Shown: positions 33,456 through 44,999 of the stretch, piece by piece
Position numbering within the stretch: position 1 is the first letter of the stretch
Layout of the letters: every line of letters starts with the position of its first letter
Source: Anniella stebbinsi
Lineage: Eukaryota > Chordata > Lepidosauria > Squamata > Anniellidae
Direction of reading: 5' to 3'
Length of the DNA: 64,000 nt
Assembly (NCBI GenBank): GCA_029215795.1
Contig: JARDYH010000003.1
Span: 106,052,609 to 106,116,608 of the forward strand
The notes under the pieces: generated by a model
The model's database searches: none
What the model was told of the DNA's origin: nothing
Seen by the model: only the letters and a program-made list of their open reading frames with translations
Made by a program: the position numbers and the translations under genes

Positions 33456-34020
33456 ACTAGATGCATGACAGAAAGGTCATTTTCTAGGAAACGTTGCTAT
33501 GGAGATCAAATGCTAAGCACTTTAAGACTGTAAAAATGCTAGCTGCTAACACCCAAATAGTAGAGGATTGTCTCAGCCTCACTGGATGGATTTCAATGGG
33601 CTTTTATTAATAAATAAAGGACAACAAATGAGACACAACTCTGTATATCATGTGGAGGAAATGAGGCCAACTATGGTGGAACTACTATGGTGGATACATT
33701 GTTTCCACTCACTCATGCAGAAAGCGATTCCAAAAGAGGTTGTATACTGACAGCCAAGTTGGCTTATGTGAATCAATATCTAGTGAGATCACAGCTCCGG
33801 GTGTCTTTGGACAAAGACTTCTAATCAAATTTAGCTGCATGCTCAGATCAGCTCATTAGGATGTTTTTCACAAGTTTTCCTCCTTTGTCTTTCCCCTTAA
33901 CTGTTGCTTTCAGAGACCTCATTCATCATAAAAGCTGAGGTGAATATTCATAACCACCCAGGTTGACTAAGCCAAATGGGTATGCCAAGAGAAATGTTCA
34001 CAGGCACTTGCTGAATGTGA

Positions 34021-34261
34021 TTATTATTATTATTATTATTATTAATAATAATAATAATAATATTTCTTACCTACCTCTCCCTCTGGATCGAGACAGGGAA
34101 CAACATTAAATACAAATGATATAAAATACATAAAACTGATTAAAACATATAAAAACTAATACATTATTAAAATACCAATAAAACTCTTAAAATTAGACTG
34201 GGTAGGCTTGCCAGAAGAGATCAGTCTTCATGGCTTTCTTAAAGTCAGAGAGACTGTTAAG

Positions 34262-34262
<1 letters not shown>
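34021..34262 (-). mobile_element. L2-B LINE 3' end
   Basis: An ATT/AAT tail is followed by CCTACCTCTCCCTCTGGATC and GGGAACAAC, then the AT-rich 3' UTR and the start of the coding end (AGACTGGGTAGGCTTGCCAG). It stops near 34262, directly against the tail of the L1 element. Confidence 0.8.
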
Positions 34263-34263
<1 letters not shown>

Positions 34264-34306
<43 letters not shown>

Positions 34307-35947
34307 CAATTTTTATTGTGAATTTGTAAACAAAAAAATAGAGAAAATAAAAATTAAAAAAATAAACCTATACAGCTACATACTTCAAAAGCCTCAGTTT
34401 CACATATCACAATTTCTAAATAAGTACAAAAGAGAAAAAAGGTAGCATAAATTACACAGAAACGTCTGTAAAGGCAGACCAGATGTCTGAGTAAATGTCC
34501 ATTTGTAATGACACTTATATGCCACTCTTTCAAAAGTTGCTAATGTTAAGTCTTCAATCCATTGCATTATAGAGAGTGTGGTTTTATCTTTCCAATGTTG
34601 TAAAATAATTCTTTTGGCAGTCAAAAGGGTGCAAAAATCCATTTCTGTTGACTGTGTGTTAGTTTCCAAGCGGCCGGTACGTAATTTGAAATGACATGTA
34701 CATCTGAAAATATTAAAGAGCTTTCTAATACAAAATTTATGCGACTGAAAATTTCCTCCCAAAAGGTGGCAACTATTGGACATTTCCAGAACATATGAGC
34801 AAAAGAAGCATTAGGTGTGTGACACTTCCAACAATTAGTCGATTTAGACAAACCTTTATTAGACAGACACTGTGGTGTCCAGTATACCCCAAACAGTAAT
34901 TTTTGCTGGATAAGACGTTACTGGAGATCCATTGACATATTTCATATGGATGCCAAAACAATGGTCCATTGTTTCGATAAAATAGGACACTCCAATTCCC
35001 TATTCCATTCCTGTTGAAGCCCCACTGTATCATATTTATTCACTGATAATAAGAATTTACAAACATGAATCGTGGGCCGATTTACCCGGTCAGCCTCAAT
35101 AAGTGCTTCCAGTAGCAAAGGAGATTCTGAAGCAGTGAATGCTGCTGGGCCAAATATAGATTCTGACAAATGTTGCAGTTGCAAATACTGCCATTCCGCT
35201 GCAGCAGGTAATTTAAATTTATCACACAGAGCTGAGAATGGCAAGAACTCATCATCTGCACCCACCAATTGGTCCAAGGTAAAAACCATTCTATCTGTCC
35301 AAATCCTCCATAAAAACATTTTCTTTCCTATTTTTAGATCTGGATTTCCCCATATGGTTAGTTTGGCATGAGAAAATGGATCAAACTGTAATTGGCATGA
35401 CATTATATGCCACACATCTCTAACTGCTAAGTTTGTGGGTGGGGGCTCTTTCTACTTTAATATGCCCAGAACCTAATGCCATCCATTTGGAAAGAGACTC
35501 CAGACAGGATGATTCCAAAAATGACCAAGGTGGAAAATCAAATCTAAGTGGAAAGGACCAAAATTTAGTGCAGGTGAGCAAATAAGCCCCGATGGTATAT
35601 AGCAAGGTCTGGAGAGCCAAAACTACCCTCTTTTATTGAAAATTACATCCTTTTCAGGGATATTCTTGATGGAAAAGAACCCCAAAAGAATTTACGGATC
35701 AGAACATTAAGTTTTTGAAAATACTTGCTAGGTATAAGTAGGGGGATTCCATTCATAACATAAACAATTCGAGGTATTAAGTGTATTACCTTTGTCCCTA
35801 AACTTAACTTTAAGGATGCCCGTCTATCAACATCTCGTAAAATATCATGAATCAACTTATTTAAATTTAACTTAATCATTGACATACGTCTGTGGGAATA
35901 ATTATCCCCAAATAAGTGATAGAATCAGGGCATCAACGGAATTGCCA
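34264..35947 (-). mobile_element. L1/Tx1-type LINE, copy 1 (3' part)
   Basis: The 3' end is the ATT-rich tract at 34264-34305. Minus-strand frames encode the ORF2 C-terminus. A zinc-knuckle block CWKCHTPNASFAHMFWKC (spacing C-x2-C-x8-H-x4-C) lies at about 34740-34830, followed by FWEEIF, as in Tx1/L1 elements. Upstream are ELECPILSKQW and other linker parts, then the RT thumb near 35640-35885. It is broken by several shifts. It stops at 35947. The segment 35513-35947 is repeated at 36308-36755. Confidence 0.8.
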
Positions 35948-35989
35948 GTAATGCCCTTCATGCAAATAACATGCGAGTACCATTTTGTG

Positions 35990-36078
35990 TTGGAAATACA
36001 AGATATTGCATTGAGCAGGGGGTTGGACTCGATGGCCGTGTAGGCCCCTTCCAACTCTACTATTCTATGATTCTATGA
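35990..36078 (+). mobile_element. CR1 LINE 3' tail
   Basis: GGGGTTGGACTCGATGGCCG, CCCCTTCCAACTCTACTATT and CTATGATTCTATGAT form the CR1 3' end with its octamer tail. It sits in the non-L1 gap between the two L1 pieces. Confidence 0.9.
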
Positions 36079-36307
36079 TATAAATGAATTAAATACATAA
36101 ATAAGGGGCAATGAGGAAAGCCCTCTGTGCAATGGGGTGTTGCCTTGAGAGGATTCCACCCTTCAAGGGGGCCTCAACATAATTTAAAAATAAATTAATA
36201 GTGCTGCAGTAATTGGACTGAGGTCATCCAGGGACCCCTATTTCTAAAACGAGGATTTGAACCTAAGTTGCCTTGATCAAGCCACTGAATCTCCCAATCA
36301 CATACAA

Positions 36308-38135
36308 AATTCCAAAAATGACCAAGGTGGAAAATCAAATCTAAGTGGAAAGGACCAAAATTTAGTGCAGGTGAGCAAGTAAGCCAGATGGTATGTAGCA
36401 AGGTGTGGAAAGCCAAACCCACCCTCTTTAACTGAAAGTTGCATCCTTTTCAGGGATATTCTTGGTAGAGAGGAACCACAGAAGAATTTACGGAACAAAG
36501 TATTAAGTTTTTGAAAATACTTGCTGGGTATAAGTAAGGGGATTCCATGTATAACATCAGCAATTCGAGGTACAGTATTCATCTTAAGTGTATTAATCTT
36601 GCCCCATAAACTTAACTTTAAAGAAGCCCATCTATCAATATCTCATGAAATATCATTAATCAACTTTTTAAAATTTAATTTAATCATTTGACATATGTCT
36701 CTGGGAATGATCATTCCGAAATAAGTGATAGAATCAAGGCACCAACAAAATTGCCAGTTGGCTAATACACTAGAATGTATATTATTTCCAATCTGCATTA
36801 TTTCCGACTTTGACCAATTAATGGAATATCCAGACAAATCACCAAAAAATGTTAATCAGTTTCATCAAAGACAGAACTGAAAACTGGAGTTTTGAAATAA
36901 ATAGTAAAAGATAATCTGCATATAGAATAATTTAAAATTCTAAATCAGCATGTACAAAACCGTGAATACTGCTACTTTACCTCCAAGCATAAATCAAATA
37001 TCAATGGGGAAATTGGACATCTCTGTCTAGTACCCCAAGTAAAAAAAAAAAGCAGAAAATAATTAATTAGTCCTTATTCTAGCTCTCGGAGTCAAGAACA
37101 AAATTTTTACCCATTTCAGAAATTCAGTTGGGAAGCCGAAATTAAGCAAAGTAATAAAAATAAATTTCCAGTTAATTTTGTCAAAGGCCTTTTCTGAGTC
37201 TAAAAAAATAATAGCTGGCTGATCAGTTCTTTCAGAATTTAAAGCGACTACTAACCTAAGATTATCTGCTCCCTGTCTATTTTTAATAAATCCCATCTGG
37301 TCTGGTTAAACCAATGCAGCAATAACTTGTTGCGCTCTATCGGCCAATATTGCATCAGTATTTTGATATCCACATTAATTAATAATATAGGTTGATAGTT
37401 AGCACAATTGGTATGGTCCTTGCCAGGCTTAGGAATCACAGTAATATAAGCATCATTTAACGACGGGGAAAGAAAACCTGGTTCAAAAATGTGATTATAA
37501 AGACTATAGAGCTTTGGAGCTAGAAAGCTAAAGAAAGTTTTATACCACTCAATTGGAAACCCATCTGGTCCAGGTGATTTCCCAGTGTTCATATTCATTA
37601 TTGCATTCATAATTTCCTCCAAGCGTAAAGGGGCTATAAGAAACTGCCGTTGTAGTGAATCCAAACATGGAAGATTAATATTAGGAAAAAAGCCTCTATG
37701 TCTTGCTCTGATATCTCTCTACCTTTACTGTAAAGATCAGTATAGAAAAATGGTGCGTTTATATCCATAAGAGAAGTATATACTTTATCATTCTCATCCT
37801 TGATAGATGAGCTAACATTTTGATGTTTTTGCTGCTTAAGACGATGTGCAACGATTTTACTAGGATGTTCACCATTTTCCCAGTATAGTTGTCTTAAGCA
37901 AGTCAAAGTGAATTCCGCCTGATGTGAAAGAATAATATTCAATTCATGCTTAGCATTTTGTAATTCTTGGTGAAGTTGTGCAGTGGGGGAGATGGCAAAC
38001 TGGGTTATGAGGGATTTCAGTTTCTTATCTATATCTATATCTATCTATCTATCTATCTATCTTTATATATATATCTCATAGGCAATGATTCGACCCCGGA
38101 TAAAAGCTTTGCTAGCCTCCCACTCGATAGCGCAT

Positions 38136-38139
<4 letters not shown>
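36308..38139 (-). mobile_element. L1/Tx1-type LINE, copy 2 (reverse transcriptase part)
   Basis: Minus-strand frames give the RT in order from high to low coordinates: GKSPGPDGFPIEWYKTFF and VIPKPGKDHTNCANYQPI (37251-37664), GFIKNRQGADNLRLVV and FLDSEKAFDKINWKF (37063-37296), then LYADYLLLF near 36900-36925. In that last block the second Asp of the YADD pair is Tyr, so the active site is lost. Farther 5' are CAIEWEASKAFIRGRIIAYE (38074-38135). The element continues across the L2-A insertion at 39485. Confidence 0.85.
38025..38070 (+). repeat. (TATC)n microsatellite
   Basis: TATCTA/TATC units inside the L1 copy; they probably expanded after insertion. Confidence 0.85.
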
Positions 38140-38140
<1 letters not shown>

Positions 38141-38173
<33 letters not shown>

Positions 38174-39484
38174 TATTACATTTATATACTGCCCCATAGC
38201 CGAAGCTTTCTGGGCTGTTTACAAAAATTAAAAGATTGAACATTAAAAAGTCAATATACAAAATTTAAAACCATAAAACATAAACCAGCTGATATTTAAA
38301 ACATTTTAAACTTTGAAGCCTAGCCACAGTTAAAACCTCAACTTAAGCTGTTAAAATGCCTGGGAGAAAAGAAAAGTTTTGACCTGGCGCCGAAAAGATA
38401 AAAGTGTTGGTGCCAGGCGGGCCTCATCGGGGAGATCATTCCACAATTGGGGGGCCACCACAGAAAAGGACCTCTCCCTTGTTGCCTTTCTCCGAGCTTT
38501 CCTCGGAGTAGGCACCCAGAGGAGGACCTTTGATGTTGAACGTAGTGTACAGGTAGGTTCATGTCGGGAAAGGCGTTCCATCAGGTATTGTGGTCCCAAA
38601 CCATGTAAGGCTTTATAGGTTAAAACCAGCGCCTTGAATCCGGCTCGGAAACATACAGGCAGCCAATGCAAGCGGGCCAGAGTAGGTCTTATATGCTTGA
38701 ACCTTCTGGTTCCAGTTATCAATCTGGCCGCTGCATTTTGCACAACCTGCAGCTTCCGAACCACCTTCAAAGGCAGCCCCACATAGAGTGAATTGCAGTA
38801 ATCCAACTTGGAGGTTACCAGAGCATAGACAACTGAAGCCAGGTTATCCCTGTCCAGGTGGGGCATAGCTGAGCCACCAACCGAAGTTGGTAGAAGGCAC
38901 TCCGTGCCACCAAGGCCACCAGAGCCTCAAGTGACAGAGATGGTTCTAGGAGAACCCCCAAACTACGAACCCGCTCCTTTAAGGGGAGTGCAACCCCATC
39001 CAGAACAGGTTGAACACCCTCCATCCGGTCAGCAGAACCCCCCACTAACAGCGTCTCAGTCTTGTCTGGATTGAGTTTCAATTTATTAGCCCTCATCCAG
39101 TCCATTGTCGCAGCCAGGCACTGGTTCAGCACATCCACAGCCTCACCTGATGAAGATGAAAAGGAGAAATAGAGCTGTGTGTCATCAGCGTACTGATGAC
39201 AACGCACTCCAAAACTCCGGATGACCGCACCCAACGGTCTCCCCATACTGGAGAATCCACGGGGCTGAGCAATGTCCCCCAAGCACCACCTTCTGGAGCC
39301 AACCTGTCAAGTAGGAGCGGAACCACTGCAATGCAATGCCTCCCACTCCCAATTCAGCCAGTCGTGCCAGAAGGATACCATGGTCGATGGTATCAAAAGC
39401 CACTGAGAGATCAAGGAGAATCAACAGAGTCACACTCCCCCTGTCTTTCTCCCGACATAGGTCATCATACAGGGCGACCAAGCT
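38141..39484 (-). mobile_element. L2-A LINE copy inserted in L1
   Basis: The 3' end at 38141 is an ATT tail followed by CATAGCCGAAGCTTTCTGGG, as in the 16.9-kb copy. Minus-strand frames cover most of the RT: FDTIDHGILLARLAELGVGG, CHQYADDTQLYFSF, LNPDKTETLLVGGSADRMEG, ALHGLGPQYLMERLS and LWNDLPDEARLAPT. About 48 bp encoding the VPQGSVLSP block are deleted just after the GGATTCTCCAGTATGGGG motif. It is 5' truncated at about 39484 and very similar to the copy at 15572-16950. Confidence 0.9.
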
Positions 39485-39780
39485 GTAGCCTCATTAGTTT
39501 TAAAGTACTCTGTCAATTCAGCTAGCATCTGAGTTTTAAAATTCTCATCATTAAGAAGAGAAACATTAAGGCGCCACTGGCCACTGGCCCTAGGAGTATC
39601 AAATAATTGCAATTCCAAGCATACTGGGCCATGGTCTGACACTGCTAATATGTCAATTTTACAATCTTTTATTTGATCTATCAGGGATGTCAAAACGAAA
39701 AAATAATCTAATCTAAAGCAATTATGATGAACTGATGAAATAAAAGTATACTCTCTATCAGCAGGATGTAATATCTCCAG
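39485..39780 (-). mobile_element. L1/Tx1 copy 2, endonuclease C-terminus
   Basis: The minus strand reads HPADREYTFISSVHHN, DYFFVLTSLIDQIKDCKIDI and SDHGPVCLEL, the last blocks of the L1-type AP endonuclease, followed by ELTEYFKTNEATA. The same reading then resumes beyond the L2-A insertion. The upstream side is cut at 39780 by a CR1 copy. Confidence 0.8.
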
Positions 39781-40442
39781 GCATCAATACGACAAGCGAG
39801 AAGGATCTTGAAATTGTTGTAGATCACAAGCTGACTATGACCCAATCATGTGATGTGGCTGCAAAAAAAGCTAATGCTATTTTGGGCTGCATTAATAGAA
39901 GTATAGCTTCAATATTGCGAGAGGTACTGGTTCTCCTCTATTCGGCACTGGTTTCGCCCCATCTTGAGTATTGAGTCCAGTTCTGGGCACCACACTTCAA
40001 GAAGGATGCAGACAAGCTGGAGCGTGTTCAGAGGAAGGCAACGAGGATGATCAGGGGTTTGGAAACAAAGCCCTATGAGGAGAGACGGAAAGAACTAGGC
40101 ATGTTTAGCCTGGAGAAGAGAAGATTGAGGGGAGACATGACAGCACTTTTCAAATACTTGAAAGGTTGTCACACAGAGAAGGGCTAGGATCTCTTCTTGA
40201 TCATCCCAGAGTGCAGGACACGGAATAATGGGCTCAAGTTACAGGAAATCCAGATTCAGGCTGGACATCAGGAAAAACTTCCTGACTGTTAGAACTAATT
40301 ACCAAGGGAGGTCTTGAGCTATCCCACACTAGAGGCATTCATGAGGCAGCTGGACAACCATCTGTCAGGTATGCTTTAAGGTAGAACCAGGAGGATGGAT
40401 GAGAAAACCATCTGGGCCCCTTCCAACTCTACTATTCTATGA
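39781..40442 (+). mobile_element. CR1 LINE 3' portion inserted in L1
   Basis: It runs from AAATTGTTGTAGATCACAAG-type RT C-terminal sequence through GGACATCAGGAAAAACTTCC to CAACTCTACTATTCTATGA. On both sides L1 endonuclease sequence is contiguous (CTCCAG before, GTCTAAACC after), with at most a 1-bp overlap. CR1 insertions are known for absent or very short target duplications. Confidence 0.9.
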
Positions 40443-40549
40443 GTCTAAACCATATTCCATCATGTAGGCCTGAAGTGCCAGTCTCACAGCTGTTTGAGCC
40501 TTAGGAGGAGGTGTACTTCTATCAAACAAAGGATCTAAAACCTTACGTA
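40443..40549 (-). mobile_element. L1/Tx1 copy 2, endonuclease middle part
   Basis: The minus strand reads KVLDPLFDRSTPPPKAQ and LALQAYMMEYGLD, matching the VLDPxxDRS block of L1-type endonucleases. It joins CR1-type sequence near 40550; the exact junction is uncertain by about 15 bp. Confidence 0.65.
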
Positions 40550-42015
40550 TCATAGTTCTGAGTTTATTGTAGCTTTCCTAAAAACCAGAGTAAGCGTATG
40601 GCTACACTCAGGTTTTGCTTCCTTTAAAATCAAGAACTCAAGTATGGTGTGGTCACTTTCCCTCAGAGTTCCTGTAATGGCCACTTTATCAACTAAGTCA
40701 TCCCTATTGGTTAGTATTAAGTCTAGGATAGCCAATCCTCTAGTTCCTTCCTCTACTTTCTATAGGAGAAAGTTATCAGCCACACATGTCAGGAATTTCT
40801 TGGAGGGGGCACTTTTGGCAGAATTTCTCTCCCAACAGATATTGGGGTAATGAAGTCCCCCATTACTGCTACATCACACTTCCTGGAAACACTGGCAATC
40901 TGCTTTTCAAAAGTTTCATCCTTGTCTTCGCCTTGATTGGGTGGTTGGTGGTAGAGAGGCGGGTAAGAAATAAATTGTTATTATTATGTTATTATTATTA
41001 TCATGCTCCTTTTTTTCCTTGCCCCATTTATTTTAATCCAGATGCTCTTGATGGGGCTTCCAGGCTCATCCTCTTGTATTTCTGCACAGGGGTAAGTATT
41101 TTTAACATATAGTGCAACTCCGCCTCTCTTTCTATTTCTTCTGTTCTTTTTGAACAAATTATACCCTTCAAATTGCTGTATTCCAGTCATGGGAGTCATC
41201 CCACCAAGTTTCAGTTATACCTATCAAGTCGTATTTGCATTCATGTATTAAGAGTTCAAGTTCATTCTGTTTGTTTCTCATACTCTGGGCATTAATATAT
41301 AGACATCAAAGTCCATGTACTCGATAGTCTGGCTTCTTCCTACATTATTGTGAAGAGTATTTGCGGGCACTATTAGAGCTGTTCTCTCTGTTATAGTGCA
41401 TAAGCCTTCATCCATTGTTGCCTCCAAGTTTACGTCTCCCTCCCCTGTAGGATTCAGTTTAAAGCCCTCCTGATGAGGTTCTTCATGCTGTGGCCAAACA
41501 CGATCTTCCCAGCCCTTGTGAGGTGCAACCCGTCCCCTGCCAGCAGTCCATCTTTCAAGTAGCGTAGCCTGTGGTCCCAGAATCCGAATCTCTCATGTCA
41601 GCACCACCTTCGTAGCCAGTCATTCACCCTGAGTATTTTTCTTTCCCTTTCTATTCCTCTTCCAAGAACCAGGAGGATGGATGAGAAAACCATTTGGGCC
41701 CCAAAGTTCTTGAGTTTCCTTCCCAGAGCTTCAAAGTCTGATGTGATTTCTTCATAGATCCACTTGGCAGTATCATTTATTCCCACATAGATGAGAAGAA
41801 AAGGATATCTATCAGTGGCAACTCTTCAGTCACATCTCTAATCTGTCCTCCAGGGAGACAGCATACCTGTCGATTCCATGGATCTTTGCTACATACTTGA
41901 GCTTCAATGCCACACAGCAGGGAGTCTCCCACAATGACTACTCTGATTTTTTTCCACTGTTTAAAGAGACACAGCAGTGGCTCTGAGTCTATTGTTCACT
42001 TCCCTCTTGAAGCCT
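40550..42015 (-). mobile_element. CR1 LINE internal part (ORF1 end and endonuclease)
   Basis: The minus strand carries the ORF1 esterase-like part: VVIVGDSLLCGIEAQV and CCLPGGQIRDVTEELPLI (about 41960-41810), then YVGINDTAKWIYEEI and NDWLRRWC (41598-41786). The endonuclease N-terminal part follows: ITETWWDDSHDWNTAI, GGVALYVKN (40984-41290), and its C-terminal end LDLILTNRDDLVDKV, ESDHTILEFLILKEA (40550-40735). It has stops and shifts. It has neither a 3' tail nor an RT. A short L2-B tail interrupts it at about 40930-41005. Confidence 0.8.
40930..41005 (+). mobile_element. L2-B LINE 3' tail in CR1
   Basis: GGTAGAGAGGCGGGTAAGAA followed by ATAAATTGTTATTATTATG is the L2-B 3' end in plus orientation, lying between CR1 endonuclease blocks. 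Confidence 0.75.
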
Positions 42016-42801
42016 GAAAAAGAACAGGGCTTAAACTCCTTTCAGAACTGTCTAGCGTTGTGTGTGTGTTTTTTTATAACCTTTGAGGTTCAATAAAAAA
42101 ATAATGAAATGTTGGCCGCTCACCTCCTGCGGCCTTAAAGCTAGCCATATCCTTGGAATTAGATAATGGGGGGGGGGGTGCACACCCCCTCCCTTCCTTC
42201 TATATTCCATTCATTCGTGGGAAAACAGAAAGCAACTCAATAAATACAAATACCTCATTGCTACACCCCAGCATTATTAACACATAGCAACAGAGTTAAT
42301 TAAACTGAAGGAAGCCGTGGATACACCAATGAAGCAGAAACTCTGGTTACAACACACCTGCTTTCTACACAAGTGCTTTGCAAATTGTACATTCTAGTTT
42401 AAAAAGAACATATGTCGTTTTGCTATAGAGATTGGAACAGGCTTCGATGACATCCCAATGCCAAAGCTTTCAAATGTGATACAAAGTGTATCTTGGGGGT
42501 GGGAAAACCTACATAAATAAAATATATAGATTTTGAGGATGTTACTCAAAGACCGCAGCTTCACAAGGCAGCTTCACTTGGATATTTCTCTCACACTCAT
42601 TTATTCATTGGCAACGTGCTAGTGTCAAACTTCGCCGTCAGAAATGGCTGGAGTGCCAAGTACAGAAGGAATACCTCCTCCCATATGTGCCTCCCTATGC
42701 AGGTGTGTACAACCTTTCTCTGAGGGCCACATGTGATGCTGAGCTGGAGGCCGCACAAGCCCACAGACACATAGATGCATGTACATGCAAGCGCACCACC
42801 G

Positions 42802-42833
<32 letters not shown>

Positions 42834-43240
42834 TACTGTTTAAGAGAGTTGCTCCTGACACTCCTACCAGCAGGAGCACAAACAAGAGTAATAGACACTC
42901 TGGAAGCCACTCTTAGAGAGCAGGAGTCATTGAGCCCTCTGAGAGCGCTGCTAGAGCATCTTCTCAGACTCATCTAAGATCTTTGGATGAGGCTAGAGCA
43001 GAAACAAAAATCTGAAACATTTGAAAATGTTGAAAACGATATTCTGGTGTTATCACTTTACCTTCGAAACTGGAATGGATCGTCAACATTCAAAATTTGA
43101 CTGGTTTGATGGGTTCAACGAAGGGCAAGATTAATATAACATTCCTTGGATGCAACTGCAAGTCATATGTTAGATACTGTCAACTACTGACTGCTATTGT
43201 ATTCTGGCTGTCATAGGGATTGTATGACACAAGGATTTGT
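42016..43240. other. intergenic with a hAT-like scrap
   Basis: Mostly unassigned. CAGGTGTGTACAACCTTTCT and GAGGGCCACATGTGATG at 42699-42740 resemble the left end of a hAT miniature element, but no matching right end is visible. Confidence 0.35.
42797..42832 (+). repeat. (GC)n(AC)n alternating purine-pyrimidine tract
   Basis: Five GC units at 42801-42810 pass directly into eleven AC units. Confidence 0.95.
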
Positions 43241-43249
43241 TAAACATGA

Positions 43250-43480
43250 GAACTTGTCCATTTTGCACCTCTGAATGTGAATGCATTTTTTGGGCAAAGC
43301 TCGCAATTTCCTGTGCTTGTGATTGCAAAAAATGAATTCATTAGAAAAATGTGCACTTTAAAAAAGTGTGTTGGCGGGTGGGGGAGAGAACGAATTTTCA
43401 TGTTTTAATCAATAGGGGGAAATACACATTTGGGGTGCAGTTTTAAAAAAAACATATGCTCCCAAGTGGGTACTTTTCCA
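43250..43480. repeat. AT-rich dispersed repeat, copy 1 (decayed)
   Basis: GAATGCATTTTTTGGGCAAA, TGAATTCATTAGAAAAATGT and CACATTTGGGGTGCA share motif order with the better copy at 44140-44500. Confidence 0.35.
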
Positions 43481-44139
43481 ATTTGACCCAAAATAAAAAG
43501 CTCCCATTGAGAAGCGGAAACGGGGCAGGCCGAGCTTCAAGGTGGAACTTGGAGAACCTCAACAAGCTGAAGCCTTTTGCTGATGCTCCTGTTCCCACCC
43601 AACACAGATACTCTCAAATGTTGACTGACACTGCAAATTCTTCATACCTAGCCAATGAGAACTTTATACACACACATCCAAAATATATTCATCATCTAAA
43701 TGTGCAACAGAGGCTTGAAGAGAGCAAATAGTTCAGCTCTTGATGAGTCCTTGATTTGTGTTCCCTTGTTCAAAGAGGATGGTCAATGTCTATTAGATGT
43801 ATTTGTTTATTTATCATTTATTTATCATTTGTGATTTATGAGTTGCCCTACATCCAAAGCTCTGAGGGTAACATATAGAACAAAACAGCCATTTTCCTAT
43901 GGTGGCAGCCCTGCCTTTGGAGCGTTTGGCCTATAAGGCCCTAGTTAACTCCTGACTTTTAGTGCATTGTTTTTCAGGCTTTCTACTTTGAGAAATCCCT
44001 TTTCAATTTAATTGGACTTCTGCTCTGTATTCTCTGGAAAATTCTATTTTGGGCCTCTCCATTGCACTGCATGAGCGGAGATTGACGAAGGATGAATCTG
44101 TCCATTTTGGTCTCTCTCAGGGTCTCATTTTTTCTAATC

Positions 44140-44500
44140 TTACGTTTGGTTCATCCCAAACTTTGAGGTTCATTTAAAAGTGCGCATGAAAATTCAGAAA
44201 CATTTTTGTGCCCATTTCTCCTAATACATGCATTTTTGTACGCCTTTTTTGCCTAACTTTCACATTTTGTATCAAGCAATTTTCCTAATGTAATGCATTT
44301 TAAAACATTATTTTCTTTAATATACATATTTTTGCATATGTATTTTTTAAGTTGGAAAACACCATTGCAAAATTCAGAGAAGTGCAAATTTCAAGGGATA
44401 ACTAAATGTCAGTTCGCCTAGTGGTTCAAAAGTGCAAAAGTAAATTAATTTGCATTAAAATGTGAACCAAACACATTTCTCCCCCATTCTTAGCTGGGAA
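44140..44500. repeat. AT-rich dispersed repeat, copy 2
   Basis: CTAATACATGCATTTTTGTA, CATTGCAAAATTCAGAGAAG and TCAAGGGATAACTAAATG, ending in CACATTTCTCCCCCATTCTTAG. The 48830-49127 copy shares GCAAAATTCTGAGAAATG and ends TCTCATCCCTAG. The end motif CATCCCTAG resembles the end of the TAGGGATG family, but a common origin is unproven. Confidence 0.45.
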
Positions 44501-44806
44501 TGTTTGCTAAAACACACTGAACATTCTCCTTCAATTTCTTCATAAGGACTGAAATTCAGGTACCAGTTTGGTACCCTAGCTTTGTAACGTTTTATAAGGG
44601 TTACAAAAACTCTTTGGGCCACATGATGCACTCCCTTGAACGTTGTATACCCGAGGTTTTTTAAAACTCACAACAGTTTTTTACTTTTAATAAATCATTA
44701 TAAGTAAAATAATGTGTCCTTCCTTACCATTTGTGATTTGTGAGGGCAGTGCTTCGTTTACCGGCACCCAAATGCTTAGCAGTTGATTGGTGGGGAAGAA
44801 AGAGGG

Positions 44807-44951
44807 GCTAAGGAGGAAGTGGACGAGTGAACTACAGCGCCCACAATGCTTTGCCCTAAACTCATTGAAAGCTAGGGAATGAAAAGGGAACTAAGGAGGA
44901 AGTGGGCGAGTGAACTACAGTGCCCACAATGCCTTGTCCTAAACCCATTGT
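44807..44951. repeat. two-copy tandem duplication, 83-bp period
   Basis: CTAAGGAGGAAGTGGACGAG at 44808 and CTAAGGAGGAAGTGGGCGAG at 44891 both continue TGAACTACAG, CCCACAATGC and a CCTAAAC..CATTG motif for about 60 bp. Confidence 0.85.
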
Positions 44952-44999
44952 AAAAACGAAACAGAAAGAGATGGTCAGAAGGGTGTGAGACCACACACA

